From the NCBI GenBank assembly GCA_015501595.1, contig JADNRX010000139.1, positions 62,001-126,000 on the forward strand: a DNA stretch of 64,000 bases, written 5' to 3'. The notes beneath the pieces were generated by a model that saw nothing but the letters and a program-made list of their open reading frames with translations, had not been told where the DNA came from and ran no database searches. The stretch comes from Hymenopellis radicata. Lineage: Eukaryota; Basidiomycota; Agaricomycetes; Agaricales; Physalacriaceae. The position numbers and the translations under genes are program-made. Numbering within the stretch: position 1 is the stretch's first letter; every line of letters begins with the position of its first letter. Shown piece after piece: positions 1-9,246 of the stretch.

Positions 1-3000
1 CAATATCCATGATTGGGTTCGAGAGGGGTAGAGAGGTCGCTTCAGCATAGTTGACCTCTCGAGAAGTCGCGGTAGGTGGGATGATGGAAGTGTCTGAATC
101 GTCAGGTGGAGCCGTCGAGTTCAGATTAATCGGAGGGAGGACTGGTTCGAATGTAAAAAGGGCACTGCCCTCAATAATGTCGTTGTGAGCTTTGGAAGGA
201 ATAGGGTTAGCGTACATAGTAATAAAAATTTGACGAAACTTCCGCTTACGTTCGTCTACCAGAGTCTGAGAAAAATGCTGGGCTTCGTCACGACCCGAAG
301 GGGTAGCTGTCGCGCTGACGGTATCCGTAGGATTCACCGTCGAAAGTATCCGCCGGTGAGGAAGAGGCGGAGAGGTCCCGACTGAGGCGTGATCATCCTC
401 AGCGGGAATGGAGAGGGACGGTTCATTATCAGGCGTCGTCCCGATATGGGCCTGCGTCGACCATGTCTTATAGTCAAATGCCATGACTTCGGAGTTGACG
501 GATAACGCGTCCCAGGCTGGACTGTCATTGACCCACATCGGGGGTGAAGTCGGATGGTAGGACGTCGAAGAGGCTGGAGAGGGAGGACGAGGAGAAGAAT
601 CCGGAATTGCAGTGTGGAAGGAAGGAATGACGACAGGAGGAACGATAGCTGGCGCGTTTAAAGGGAAAGCGGGATAGAATTCGCCCTCCTCTTCAAAGAC
701 GACCAGCTCAGGATTGGTGAGGAAGTGGAGGATGCTTAAATAGCTCAGGACGTGTGTAGTCCTTGTCGGTTCATCGATAGAGGGGTTGAAGGAATTCGCC
801 GAATCGTCGGGGAGAAGGCGGAGCTGGTTGAGAAAAATGACTCGAGCTAAATGTCTTAAGCAAGGAAGGAATCGTAAATGGAGGAAGTACTTACTATTGC
901 CCACAATGTCGACGATTCCCTCGAGAGTCCTGGTCACTAGTCGACGAGCTTCCGGGGTGTACGTCGTCTTGTCCAGAAGATCTTGAAGGACGTGTCGGTT
1001 GATATGCATGCGAGGATGAGTAAGGCATTTGTTCTGAATGCGATCATTGTATGCAGCTATAATGAACGAGTCATTTAGCAAAAGAGTCGGAATACGCGGA
1101 AGATATGAGATGTATTCCTCATCGCGAGGAATCACGGGCGGGGAGGAATGAAAACAAAAGGGATGCGAATAAAAAGGAAACTTACCTAGTTCGCGTCGTC
1201 GTTGCATCGTGTCGAAAGTCTCGTAGGATGATTCTGCTAGACATATCATACGAGGGATGGGGTCGACGTCGTGGGGTGTTACGATCCATCCCCCCGCTGA
1301 ATCGATGTCGGTCCTTTCCCCATGAGTAGGAACATCTAACGCGATAAGTGGACCACTGTGGTGAAGCCGTGGGGAACGCCCGTCAGGCGTAAGTCCAATC
1401 CGTTTAGGATTCATGTCCGCAAGGTCCCAGAGCGGGTCCCCGTTTGAGTCGCGTTCGGAGGGAGGCATTAGGCTGGCTGCGTCATTGTCAGACGCGTCTT
1501 TAGGTCGAGAAGAGGACTCACGTTCAATGACCCCACTCAGCTGAGTTAGCAGGACGTGGCCCATGCGGACAGAGGGATCCTTCCCAACCTCAAAGGTTAG
1601 GACGCGTCCATTGACCATGAAGGTCCGGTCTATGGTCGCGGTCTGGTTGTGTTCCAGATGAACACCATGTTCCTTCTCGAATTGAGGCTGAAGGCGAACA
1701 CTGGTGGCAGAGACGGCGACGGCGACGTGGAACTTTTCGTCTTCGTCGTGGACTCGTGGAAGGATGTCGGCGAGAATGTCTCTGAATTTGGCGGAGACAT
1801 CGTTCGCAAAAGACGCCGGGACGGGAATTGGCGCTGGCTGGGACGCGTTGTTGGGCCTCGGTGCTGTTGGGAAGACGTATTCGTATTCCCGGATGTCGTC
1901 CTGAGCGCCGTCGTCGGTCAAATTGCAGACCGTCGCTTTGACGGGGCGAAAGTCGGGGGATGGTTGGAAAGAGGAACATCGCACAGCCGCCGGCGCACGG
2001 GCCTTCGGCATGCTCAGGGCGAAGTCGAGCACAAACGGAATGTGAGCAGGGAGATTAGTGAATGAAATTATTAAGCGTTGTGGCTGTGCAGTGGTGGGTT
2101 GGTCTTGGTGTGGCTGTGCAGTGGTGGGTTGGTCTTGGACCACCACCACCACCTCGTCTTTATATTCCTCATTTTCGCCGCCGGCCGGTTTTTCCTTTTC
2201 GTTCCGTCCTTGGACCTTCTGCCCTTCCCAATTCCTGGTTTTGTGGCGTCGAATACCAGTGAGTTTTGCTTCTGCTCTCGCGACGTCCTTGGACTCACCT
2301 GTTCTTTTCCCCAAACGGTCTTTCAGCCCATCGTGCTCCTCCTCTTCTCGGATTGCCTTGGACCTGGAAGCCTCGGGATTGTGGCGACGAATTACGGTGC
2401 GCGTTGATCTCGGGGTCGCGTTATTTGTGAATTCATTCGTGCTTTTCCCCGAACAGACTCTCTGCCCGTTTCGCTCTTCGCAATCTTCCCATGTCGTGTT
2501 CTCCCTGGATGGCTTGTCTGGCGTTTCCAGCGGTAGGGGCGGCGTCTGCATTTTTGGCCTACCAGGGCCTGAGAGCGACGGAGACAGTCCGCAGTCTGAA
2601 CGGGTGAAAATCGACGGTTGAATTTGGATTTTGGTAAGTATCGCCTCTGGAACTGCGTTTGGCTGTGACTGCTGATGCGTCTCTAGGTTGTTCTCGTGCC
2701 CTTTCTGTTCCCCGTAATGCTCCCACGTCATATTTTCCCTGGATCGAAATCCATCGAGGAACGCCTCTGCCTTATTTGTAGGTGGATTTTCCTCGGAATT
2801 CTTCTTTTGCGATGTGAACACGTTTATCTCCCTCTGCTGGCATTTGCTAAAGGAACCGACAGTGTCTCTCTCATTGGACGCCTCAAGTTCCGTTTCTGCG
2901 TGCACGTTTGGACTTTTATGCCGGGGACGTCCTTTGGGCGGGTTCTCTTGTGTTATTTTATCCGGTGAGTGTCTTGCGCGCTTGACGGAGGTTGGACTGA

Positions 3001-3499
3001 TGTCTCTTCCCGTAGGTTCGGCGTCGTTTATTGGTGCCAAGTTACTGGGCACCTTCGTCTGGTCGAGGATTTCGTCTACCATGGTCTTCATTTTGACGCG
3101 TGTCTCTGCGCGTCGGTCGTTGTCCGTCTCTGTGGAGCTTTCCTGTCCCTGGACGATATTTTCCCAGGCGCACGTCCAACATCTCGTTCCTTCTGGTACG
3201 TCAGTTTCCTGACCCTCTTTTACCCATCGTTCGACCTGATGATTTCGTAAGGTGTCCCGAAACTCTTGTACCGGAGTGTCTTCTTCCGTATCCGATTCTT
3301 CGTCTGGGCGGGTATGCCCAGGTATAGGTGGGATACCTTTCGTATCTTCTGCGATTGATCTTCTCATCATATGGCAGGTGCTGAAGGTGTGATCCCGACA
3401 GCTGTGCTGTTGGTTCGAGAATGTGTTAGTCTCCGCTATATCTGATTCTGTGTCTGTCTCGTAGCAGTCGGATTCGCTTACCGATACAAGTTCTGGCAT
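1..3499 (-). CDS. Very long unidentified open frame (5' part; continues past window edge)
   Basis: One frame stays open on the minus strand from an ATG at 3499 to base 1, about 1166 codons without a stop, so its 3' end is outside the window. A TGA lies a few codons upstream of the ATG, which fixes the start region. The N-terminal third is hydrophilic and rich in E, K, R and T; the middle carries a short direct repeat reading QDQPTTAQPH; the later part is more ordinary, with segments such as MICLAESSYETFDTMQ and LPRIPTLLLNDSFIIAAYND. I do not recognise a domain; there is no visible reverse transcriptase or integrase motif. It follows the Gag-protease frame on the same strand, so it may be the next ORF of the same retroelement or an unrelated gene. 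A possible donor (GTAAG) near 1189 could mark an intron, but read-through is also open. Confidence 0.55.
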   Translation of the reverse strand, partial: MPELVSVSESDCYETDTESDIAETNTFSNQQHSCRDHTFSTCHMMRRSIAEDTKGIPPIPGHTRPDEESDTEEDTPVQEFRDTLRNHQVERWVKEGQETDVPEGTRCWTCAWENIVQGQESSTETDNDRRAETRVKMKTMVDEILDQTKVPSNLAPINDAEPTGRDISPTSVKRARHSPDKITQENPPKGRPRHKSPNVHAETELEASNERDTVGSFSKCQQREINVFTSQKKNSEENPPTNKAEAFLDGFRSRENMTWEHYGEQKGHENNLETHQQSQPNAVPEAILTKIQIQPSIFTRSDCGLSPSLSGPGRPKMQTPPLPLETPDKPSRENTTWEDCEERNGQRVCSGKSTNEFTNNATPRSTRTVIRRHNPEASRSKAIREEEEHDGLKDRLGKRTGESKDVARAEAKLTGIRRHKTRNWEGQKVQGRNEKEKPAGGENEEYKDEVVVVVQDQPTTAQPHQDQPTTAQPQRLIISFTNLPAHIPFVLDFALSMPKARAPAAVRCSSFQPSPDFRPVKATVCNLTDDGAQDDIREYEYVFPTAPRPNNASQPAPIPVPASFANDVSAKFRDILADILPRVHDEDEKFHVAVAVSATSVRLQPQFEKEHGVHLEHNQTATIDRTFMVNGRVLTFEVGKDPSVRMGHVLLTQLSGVIERESSSRPKDASDNDAASLMPPSERDSNGDPLWDLADMNPKRIGLTPDGRSPRLHHSGPLIALDVPTHGERTDIDSAGGWIVTPHDVDPIPRMICLAESSYETFDTMQRRRELGKFPFYSHPFCFHSSPPVIPRDEEYISYLPRIPTLLLNDSFIIAAYNDRIQNKCLTHPRMHINRHVLQDLLDKTTYTPEARRLVTRTLEGIVDIVGNSKYFLHLRFLPCLRHLARVIFLNQLRLLPDDSANSFNPSIDEPTRTTHVLSYLSILHFLTNPELVVFEEEGEFYPAFPLNAPAIVPPVVIPSFHTAIPDSSPRPPSPASSTSYHPTSPPMWVNDSPAWDALSVNSEVMAFDYKTWSTQAHIGTTPDNEPSLSIPAEDDHASVGTSPPLPHRRILSTVNPTDTVSATATPSGRDEAQHFSQTLVDERKRKFRQIFITMYANPIPSKAHNDIIEGSALFTFEPVLPPINLNSTAPPDDSDTSIIPPTATSREVNYAEATSLPLSNPIMDI

Positions 3500-3963
3500 G
3501 TCTGAGCTGTCTCCTCATCTGTATTAACATTGTTCCGTACGCTTTCTGCAACAAATATATCTCTCAAATTCTCATTTGTGCCGCGACGATCCTGAAGATG
3601 TCTATTCTGGCTCCCAAGATGCAAACTTGCTGTCATGGATGCTAGGTCATTTACATGGGAGTTCCCAGGCTGTGGAACGTGGAGGTGCATAGATGCATCT
3701 CCCTGGCTGAAGGCTCTATGACTTTCAAACGAGTCTGCAGGTTCTGCAGAGTTATGCGGAACCCTGGAGGATGGAGCCTCATTCTCCTGATTGGAAGGGT
3801 CACTTCTGACTGTCATGTCAGAGTGAGTGCGCCTTCCGGTTCTTCCATTCGTCCCGGATATGAGTCCCTCTGGCTAAGGTGGGCTGAAGGGGTGCTGGCG
3901 GCCTACGGAAAGAATATGGGGCATATCGTGGTCTTACAGTTACGTCCTGTCGGACACGTACTT
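3478..3963 (-). other. Short overlapping frames between Gag-protease and the long ORF
   Basis: After the Gag stop at 3964 coding-like sequence continues in another frame (containing RRPPAPLQPTLARGTHIRDE) to a stop near 3822. A third frame, 3816-3478, follows and overlaps the ATG of the long downstream ORF. Such stepwise frame changes could be a programmed frameshift region, small introns, or decay by indels. I cannot choose between these from sequence alone. Confidence 0.35.
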
Positions 3964-6900
3964 CTAGTTATGTTGATGATGCAGTCTACGCATAGGGCTG
4001 CGGGACCTTTCAGAGTAATTTGGTGGGCTGTCAGAGCTTGGATAAGAAGGCAAGGAATAGGAGGTAGAAGGGGTGGGATGTCGATGGTGATAGTCACGTT
4101 CAATGCTTCGAAGAGTCTCCTCAGCTAGATTGTGACCTTGCTGTTCATTATCGGCCTCTAAGTCAATGTTCATACTATACTCACTGTCCGATGCAGAGCT
4201 GTCGGTCGGGCTACTTGATGAGGACGAGTTCGGACTTCCTGATCCGGATTCATTTCCCGATCTGGACATCATACACACGTTGCTAGCATCTGTATTGGGA
4301 AGTAAATGAATGCCATCATTCTTCCGAGCAATCAAATGAAGTCTGCCGTCAGCCGTATCTGAGGAGAAATTGCTTAATTGAGAGAGTAGTGCCACTAAGG
4401 GCTCATCATCCTCTGACCACAGAGAGTCAATTCCTCCTGTGCCTCGACGATTGACTATCTGGATATACTCTTCTAAATCAGATTGAATATACCTTTTCCA
4501 ATTATGACGTAGGCGTGCATTAATTTCTCTACGCGGATCAGTACTAGGAATCACGACTCCCATATCTTTTATGTCGAGCTGTTCTGATATTGTGGACGTC
4601 TTGCCTTCTGACGAGTTAGCTGAATCTTTGGCGAGGCTTAAGCTAGCTACTAGGAATATGTTTGATGAGGACACAGCTGGTTCTTGAAGGTCTAAGTCTT
4701 CCTCATCTTCTTCAGGATTAGAGCTTCCTGAATCAGAATCTGATTCTTCCCATCCTAGATCTTGTCCATCTATCCTTCGGATCTGATTAGACCGAATCCA
4801 TTCTTCCTTGGTGATAGCTAGCTCAAGAGTCTTTTCTGGATCCTTAGAATTTCGGAAAATTAAGTATGTCCCATTTCTCCTTTCATCTATGCTTACAAGA
4901 TTATCCCTCTGCCAAGGGCGTCCAAGAATCATGTCATATGGCAAGGTGTCACTTAGATAAAAGGTCCCTTGTGTTTTAATAATTCCATGATTGATTCGTA
5001 CTCCTGGAACTCTACCCGCAAGGAAGCTTTCAACGCCATGCACATCTCGAATATTCATAGTCTTGAGAGGATGGACCGGGTACATTCCTTCAAACTCTGC
5101 TTGAAACACAGACTTCTTCATTAAATTCAGTTGAGCTCCCGAGTCAATAAGAGCACTCAGTCGGACTGTATGCTTGTTCTTTCCTGACTCGACTGGCATT
5201 TTAATAAGCAGAGCGTCATCTCGAGTAAGTAGATTAACCTCTGATACTTTTTCTCGTGGTGCCGAGAGGGCTGTCGTAGTATTGACTTGTACTGCCTCAG
5301 TGGAGAAGTCTTTCTGAGAGGGATTTTTACGTTTAATCAAGAGATTCATCTGGTCTGAAATCTCCGAGGATGTCCCTAACAGTTCGCGCATTGTCAAGTT
5401 AGGAATAGTAGTATCAAGAATTTTATTGATAACTGTATCCTTCTCTACATGCTGAGAGACCTGAGATTGACGAGTTTTAGTCTTTATACGTAAGGCTCGC
5501 TCATCAACATGTATGCTTTTCGACACTTCCTTTCTAGCCTGAACTTCAGGGAGTGATGTCTTCTCCGATTCCTTTATTTGATTGCTAAAATCTTCCATCT
5601 CATTATCTGTTACTTCGTCAGGATTGTATCGTGGTGAAATTACATCGAAAGGAATAATAGATGATTCTGTAATATCAGAAGGCTGTTCTGGTATAGATGG
5701 AGAGGGAGGTTCAGACTCTTCTTCCTCAATGGGTAAGGAAGTATTAGGTCTTGATGAACGAAGAGGTACTTCCTCAGAATCTTGGTAACGTTGAGGAAGT
5801 CTAACTGTTCGACCTCCTACTCGTTTAGCAATAGGACTAGAGTCACCTGTCACTACTTGAGCACGAGCTTTTGAAATTGTTGTAGAGGTCTTCTCAACTG
5901 GATAGACTCCATTCGATGAGCGATCCCATCCCAGCTGTGTTTCTGAAGCGCTTGGAGAGGCCTCCAGATTGCAAATTGAATGAATTGGCTCATCTTCTTC
6001 TATATGTACTGGAACAAGCCCTATATAGTTGATTTGAGCTGAAGATCCCGTCATTCGGTTGATGGCTTGTACTATAGTCTCTTGCGGACCACGGCGTACC
6101 TCATCTCCATTTGCTAAAAGTACTCTCAATGTGGCTGGATCTCGCTTAATAGTTCCATTCCGGAACCATTTATCTAAGTCAGGACATATACGAATACCAT
6201 GTCCTTCTTGTCCACATCCGTAACAAATAAGTGGACCCTGCCTTATTCCTAATGGAATAGAGTTTGGCATAGTCGCTACCGAATTAGCTCCTGTAGCAAT
6301 ATTGTTCATACCGATAGACCGGTTGAGTGGTGAGCGGAATGGCAGTCTATCTGTTGGGAGAGGAGGATTGATCTGAGGACGTCGAATAACGTCTTTACAA
6401 ATAGGATCCTTTTTAATGGCTTGATAGTACATGACAGCATAACTGGGGTCATTGATCGACATGCGACTCATATGGGAAATAAGGTCAGCTACTTCTGAAG
6501 TTTCTGTAGCTTTCTCCTCTAAACGCCTTACTTCCTCTTTCTTAGCAACTTGAGCAATCTGTGCTAATTTCTTATCGAGCTTTAAGTCTTTCTTCTCTAC
6601 TCGTTTTCCTCTATCTGATGCCTTTTTAGTAAACCTCTTCTTCTTTATTGTCTTATGGTGCTTCTTCTTTGTATCCTCTGTGCTGCTATCAGATTCATCT
6701 TCTGAATCAGAGTTGGTCGAATCTGAAGATCCAGAAGAGGAATCTGAAATGTATTCATCTCGTTCGATATCAGACTCATCGTCTGAGTCTACAAGATTAG
6801 TATCGAAGCGATTTCGGGTAAAAATGACCTGAGCAATTTTGTTAATAGCATCAATGGGAAAGGCTTGTGTAAGATCAATATTAGGGTTACGAGCTGTGTA

Positions 6901-7602
6901 TGTTCCTTCAATTCTCCTACGCAAGGCCTTATTGATTCCATGCCAAAAATAGACTGCTTCTTCATCCTTAGTAAGCTTCAGTTTAGAGACTAGCCATCCG
7001 CTTATAGTAATGAACTCCCGTTGATACTTCTTCCAAGTGCGAAGATTGGGAATTTTCTTTTTATACCATTTTCGAGCAAGTTTGCGAATATCCCGGACAT
7101 TATATCTAGTTTCTTTTAGATCTGCATCATAGTATTCAAGTAAGTCATGATAGAGCTGAGTCCAGCTGCTAGCTCTGTAGCTTTGTAGTGATTCGATTAA
7201 GCGTGTTACTGGACGAGAACAGTAGTCAATTATTCGTTCGCACTTCTCTGCTTCTCGAACATTATATGCATTACATAGTCGTTCATATCTGCGTAAAAAT
7301 GTCTTGACATCTTCATAATTTCCCGAGAACTTAGTAGGTGCTGACTTACTCCCGAGTGGAGGTAGCATATCTGGTGTCCGACTTCCGAAAGTAGTAGTCA
7401 TATTGCTGATACTTGGCGTAGTATTCTGAATTGGACTGAGGACACTAAGTGGTGTATTGCTAAAGGGACTGATATCCCCGTCATCTGTTGTGTCGATTAG
7501 CGAGGTTTGAATTGTTCGTGGTTCCAAATTGGTTGGAAAGATAAAAGAGGTCCCAGTATTAAGATGTGTAAAGTCCTCTGTATTAGATGTCTCCTGAGAC
7601 AT
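3964..7602 (-). CDS. Ty3/gypsy-like Gag with zinc knuckle and retropepsin-type protease
   Basis: A single intact frame of 1212 residues. Residues about 75-260 look like a retrotransposon Gag capsid (TKFSGNYEDVKTFLRRYERL and the following helical region). A serine/acid-rich linker and a lysine-rich stretch follow. A CCHC zinc knuckle (CYGCGQEGHGIRIC) sits near residue 456. An aspartic protease domain starts near residue 810 with the active-site motif ALIDSGAQLNLM and ends with the flap/partner motif DMILGRPW. No reverse transcriptase is fused. The C-terminal 250 residues are acidic and serine-rich. The frame is intact, so the element may be fairly young. Its 5' side carries a primer-binding site and LTR-like sequence. 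Confidence 0.85.
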   Translation of the reverse strand: MSQETSNTEDFTHLNTGTSFIFPTNLEPRTIQTSLIDTTDDGDISPFSNTPLSVLSPIQNTTPSISNMTTTFGSRTPDMLPPLGSKSAPTKFSGNYEDVKTFLRRYERLCNAYNVREAEKCERIIDYCSRPVTRLIESLQSYRASSWTQLYHDLLEYYDADLKETRYNVRDIRKLARKWYKKKIPNLRTWKKYQREFITISGWLVSKLKLTKDEEAVYFWHGINKALRRRIEGTYTARNPNIDLTQAFPIDAINKIAQVIFTRNRFDTNLVDSDDESDIERDEYISDSSSGSSDSTNSDSEDESDSSTEDTKKKHHKTIKKKRFTKKASDRGKRVEKKDLKLDKKLAQIAQVAKKEEVRRLEEKATETSEVADLISHMSRMSINDPSYAVMYYQAIKKDPICKDVIRRPQINPPLPTDRLPFRSPLNRSIGMNNIATGANSVATMPNSIPLGIRQGPLICYGCGQEGHGIRICPDLDKWFRNGTIKRDPATLRVLLANGDEVRRGPQETIVQAINRMTGSSAQINYIGLVPVHIEEDEPIHSICNLEASPSASETQLGWDRSSNGVYPVEKTSTTISKARAQVVTGDSSPIAKRVGGRTVRLPQRYQDSEEVPLRSSRPNTSLPIEEEESEPPSPSIPEQPSDITESSIIPFDVISPRYNPDEVTDNEMEDFSNQIKESEKTSLPEVQARKEVSKSIHVDERALRIKTKTRQSQVSQHVEKDTVINKILDTTIPNLTMRELLGTSSEISDQMNLLIKRKNPSQKDFSTEAVQVNTTTALSAPREKVSEVNLLTRDDALLIKMPVESGKNKHTVRLSALIDSGAQLNLMKKSVFQAEFEGMYPVHPLKTMNIRDVHGVESFLAGRVPGVRINHGIIKTQGTFYLSDTLPYDMILGRPWQRDNLVSIDERRNGTYLIFRNSKDPEKTLELAITKEEWIRSNQIRRIDGQDLGWEESDSDSGSSNPEEDEEDLDLQEPAVSSSNIFLVASLSLAKDSANSSEGKTSTISEQLDIKDMGVVIPSTDPRREINARLRHNWKRYIQSDLEEYIQIVNRRGTGGIDSLWSEDDEPLVALLSQLSNFSSDTADGRLHLIARKNDGIHLLPNTDASNVCMMSRSGNESGSGSPNSSSSSSPTDSSASDSEYSMNIDLEADNEQQGHNLAEETLRSIERDYHHRHPTPSTSYSLPSYPSSDSPPNYSERSRSPMRRLHHQHN

Positions 7603-7656
7603 TTATGTCAGTTCTTATCGTTGGTATCTAAGAGTATTGAAGATATTATTTTTCCC

Positions 7657-7672
7657 CTCGCGGTGGGCTCCA
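7657..7672 (-). promoter_or_regulatory. Retroelement primer-binding site (tRNA 3'-end complement)
   Basis: The plus strand reads ctcgcggtgggctcca, which looks like the 3' end of a tRNA including CCA. On the element's own strand it reads TGGAGCCCACCGCGAG, the usual TGG-starting primer-binding site. It lies 55 nt upstream of the Gag ATG, between Gag and the LTR-like region. Which tRNA is used was not determined. Confidence 0.6.
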
Positions 7673-8040
7673 ATTTATCACACTAGAAAATTTAAAAGTA
7701 AATTTCCTAGCACAGAGGTCGCTGGAACTTTTTATAGAACGAGCTAGTCTGTTTGTTCGGGGCTTAATATCTAACACTCGTCGATACTTCTGTCGAGCGT
7801 AGTGATTTCTAAGTAGAGCTAGGTAGGCCTGGTCCTATCGCAAGCTATTTCTGTACGTGCCGTGGGAGTGAGTAATCGGTCTCACTTCAGTTAATGATAC
7901 AGGTGTTCCTATATCTGCGTGCTTAGTTCGAGTCTAATCTGTCAGTGAGCTGGATAGGCCTGACCCTATCGCGAGCTGTCTATGTATATTCTGTAAGAGT
8001 GAGTTGTCGGTCTCACTTTAGTTAATGACACAAGCGTTCT

Positions 8041-8160
8041 TGTGTCTGCGTATTCGGTCTCGGATTCGGTCTCGGATTCGGTCTCGGATTCGGTCTCGTG
8101 TTCGGTCTCGGATTCGGTCTCGTGTTCGGTCTCGTGTTCGGTCTCGAATTCGGTCTGCGT
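8041..8160 (+). repeat. 12-bp tandem repeat (cggtctcggatt)
   Basis: About nine copies of a 12-bp unit, cggtctcggatt with variants ending gtgtt or aatt, in a row inside the putative LTR. It gives an artificial arginine/serine-rich open frame on the plus strand that should not be called a gene. Confidence 0.85.
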
Positions 8161-8373
8161 GTCTAGTCTGCGTATTCAATCTGCGTATTCAGTCTGCGTA
8201 TTCTGAAGTCAACTCTGTATCGGACAGAGCTATCTGATCAAGTCGTTGTTAGTCGAGTATTCTAGTTTGACTAGAAGAAGAAGCTGATTATCTAAGCTTA
8301 TGCTTACTTAAGGTTCACTCAAGACAGTGTTTTCAACTGGGGGATTCTTATTGACATGCTGCGGCAGCTCGCC

Positions 8374-8381
8374 TTTATATA
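8374..8381 (-). promoter_or_regulatory. TATA box of the putative LTR
   Basis: On the minus strand the sequence reads TAGTATATAAAGGCGAGC, a canonical TATAAA context pointing towards Gag, about 770 nt upstream of the Gag ATG. The transcript start would be expected about 30 nt further in. Confidence 0.5.
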
Positions 8382-8418
8382 CTAAATTCTACCTACTTCT
8401 ATAAGGGGAAATTTCTTC

Positions 8419-8585
8419 TGCACAGTCGATGGCACAGTCTGCACAGTCGATGGCACAGTCCGCACAGTCGATGGCACAGTCGCACAGTCGATGGCACAGT
8501 CGCACAGTCGATGGCACAGTTGCACAGTCGATGGCACAGTCTGCACAGTTGATGGCACAGTTGCACAGTCGATGACACAGTCTGC
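8419..8585. repeat. About 20-bp tandem repeat (gcacagtcgatggcacagtc)
   Basis: Eight to nine imperfect copies of a 19-21 bp unit built from gcacagt and cgatg. It sits just upstream of the LTR TATA box on the element strand, where enhancer repeats are common in retroelements. Open frames through it on the minus strand are repeat artefacts. Confidence 0.85.
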
Positions 8586-8617
8586 AGCATTCACATGAAA
8601 GAATCTATGCTAATTAC

Positions 8618-8708
8618 GGCTCTCTGGTGTAGTGGGCATATCCCAAACCTCGACTCTATATTTAATATCGATGTGAGGGAGGTCATAGGTTCGAATCCTA
8701 TGAGAGCT
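8618..8708 (+). tRNA. tRNA-like sequence 1 (possible intron-containing or degenerate tRNA)
   Basis: The ends pair as an acceptor stem (GGCTCTC with GAGAGCT, first pair G-U). A box TGGTGTAGTGGG and a perfect B box GGTTCGAATCC are present, and the T arm CATAG/CTATG pairs. The central part is about 15 nt too long for a plain anticodon arm, so it contains an intron-like insertion or is a pseudogene. I could not assign an anticodon. Confidence 0.5.
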
Positions 8709-8780
8709 ATACACACGTGCCCGACGACTTTTTGACAAGACTGAGTCTGAGTTCGAAGACCGTCGATGCACAGTGGTTAT

Positions 8781-8863
8781 GGCTCTCTAGTGTAGCGGGC
8801 ACATCCAAACCTTGATTTAATATTGATGTGAGGGAGGTTATAGGTTCGAGTCCTATGAGAGTT
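8781..8863 (+). tRNA. tRNA-like sequence 2
   Basis: Close relative of the copy 70 nt upstream: GGCTCTC start, A box TAGTGTAGCGGG, B box GGTTCGAGTCC, and a GAGAGTT end that pairs with the start through two G-U pairs. The middle is 8 nt shorter than in copy 1. Anticodon not assignable by eye. Confidence 0.45.
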
Positions 8864-8945
8864 GCTCGCCCATTCCTTTCGATTATTTTTGATACTATAG
8901 CGTAATAACTAGCTCATTCAGCATAAGGAATTTCCTAGTAGTCAT

Positions 8946-9034
8946 AGCTCTTTGGTGTAATGGGCATACCTGCGTTTCAGCTTTACGCGTGGGCTGAAGC
9001 AGAGGAGGTCGTAAGTTCGATTCTTACGAGAGCT
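8946..9034 (+). tRNA. tRNA-like sequence 3
   Basis: Acceptor stem AGCTCTT with GAGAGCT (seven pairs, one G-U), T arm GTAAG/CTTAC with a 7-nt TTCGATT loop, and a D arm that can pair. The anticodon region is replaced by a long hairpin in which TTCAGC pairs with GCTGAA and CTGC with GCAG. That suits a spliced tRNA or a tRNA-derived repeat. Confidence 0.5.
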
Positions 9035-9088
9035 AATACGTGGTCAACCCAGAATTTTATTTTTGAGCCTGCATACCCTAATCGTACA

Positions 9089-9185
9089 GGCCTTGTAGTG
9101 TAATGGTCAACACGCTCGATACATGTGGCCGTATGAATAAATTTCACATAATCGAGAATTACGAGTTCGACCCTCGTCAAGGAAT
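9089..9185 (+). tRNA. tRNA-like sequence 4 (divergent)
   Basis: D stem GTGT/ACAC and T stem ACGAG/CTCGT pair perfectly, with a TTCGACC loop. CTCGA pairs with TCGAG around a 32-nt insert. The acceptor stem has two mismatches at its tip (GGCCTTG against CAAGGAA) and position 33 is not U. It is probably a decayed or unusual tRNA gene. Confidence 0.4.
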
Positions 9186-9246
9186 CCTCATTCATTGCTA
9201 CACGCTGATCTTTTCTGTTATTCCTTAGAATATATTAGAAACCATT

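Larger units (their letters stand above)
7680..8595 (-). repeat. Putative 5' LTR of the Ty3/gypsy-like element
   Basis: This 0.9-kb stretch lies between the primer-binding site and a cluster of tRNA-like sequences and holds no gene. On the element strand it begins TGTGAATGCTGCAG, has a good TATA box and contains two arrays of short tandem repeats, as expected for U3/R. The matching 3' LTR is not in the window, so both ends are estimates and the inner end is less certain than the outer one. Confidence 0.5.

Noticed and set aside
2058..2621. 187-residue plus-strand frame starting MNEIIKRCGCAVVGW
   Set aside because: Lies entirely antisense to the uninterrupted long minus-strand frame; its internal repeat mirrors the repeat in that frame.
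8025..8237. Arginine/serine-rich frame MTQAFLCLRIRSRIRS... as an SR-type protein
   Set aside because: It is only the translation of a 12-bp tandem repeat inside the putative LTR.
8382..8594. Minus-strand frames with repeated CHRLC/VPSTVQ words
   Set aside because: Products of the 20-bp tandem repeat upstream of the LTR TATA box, not a gene.
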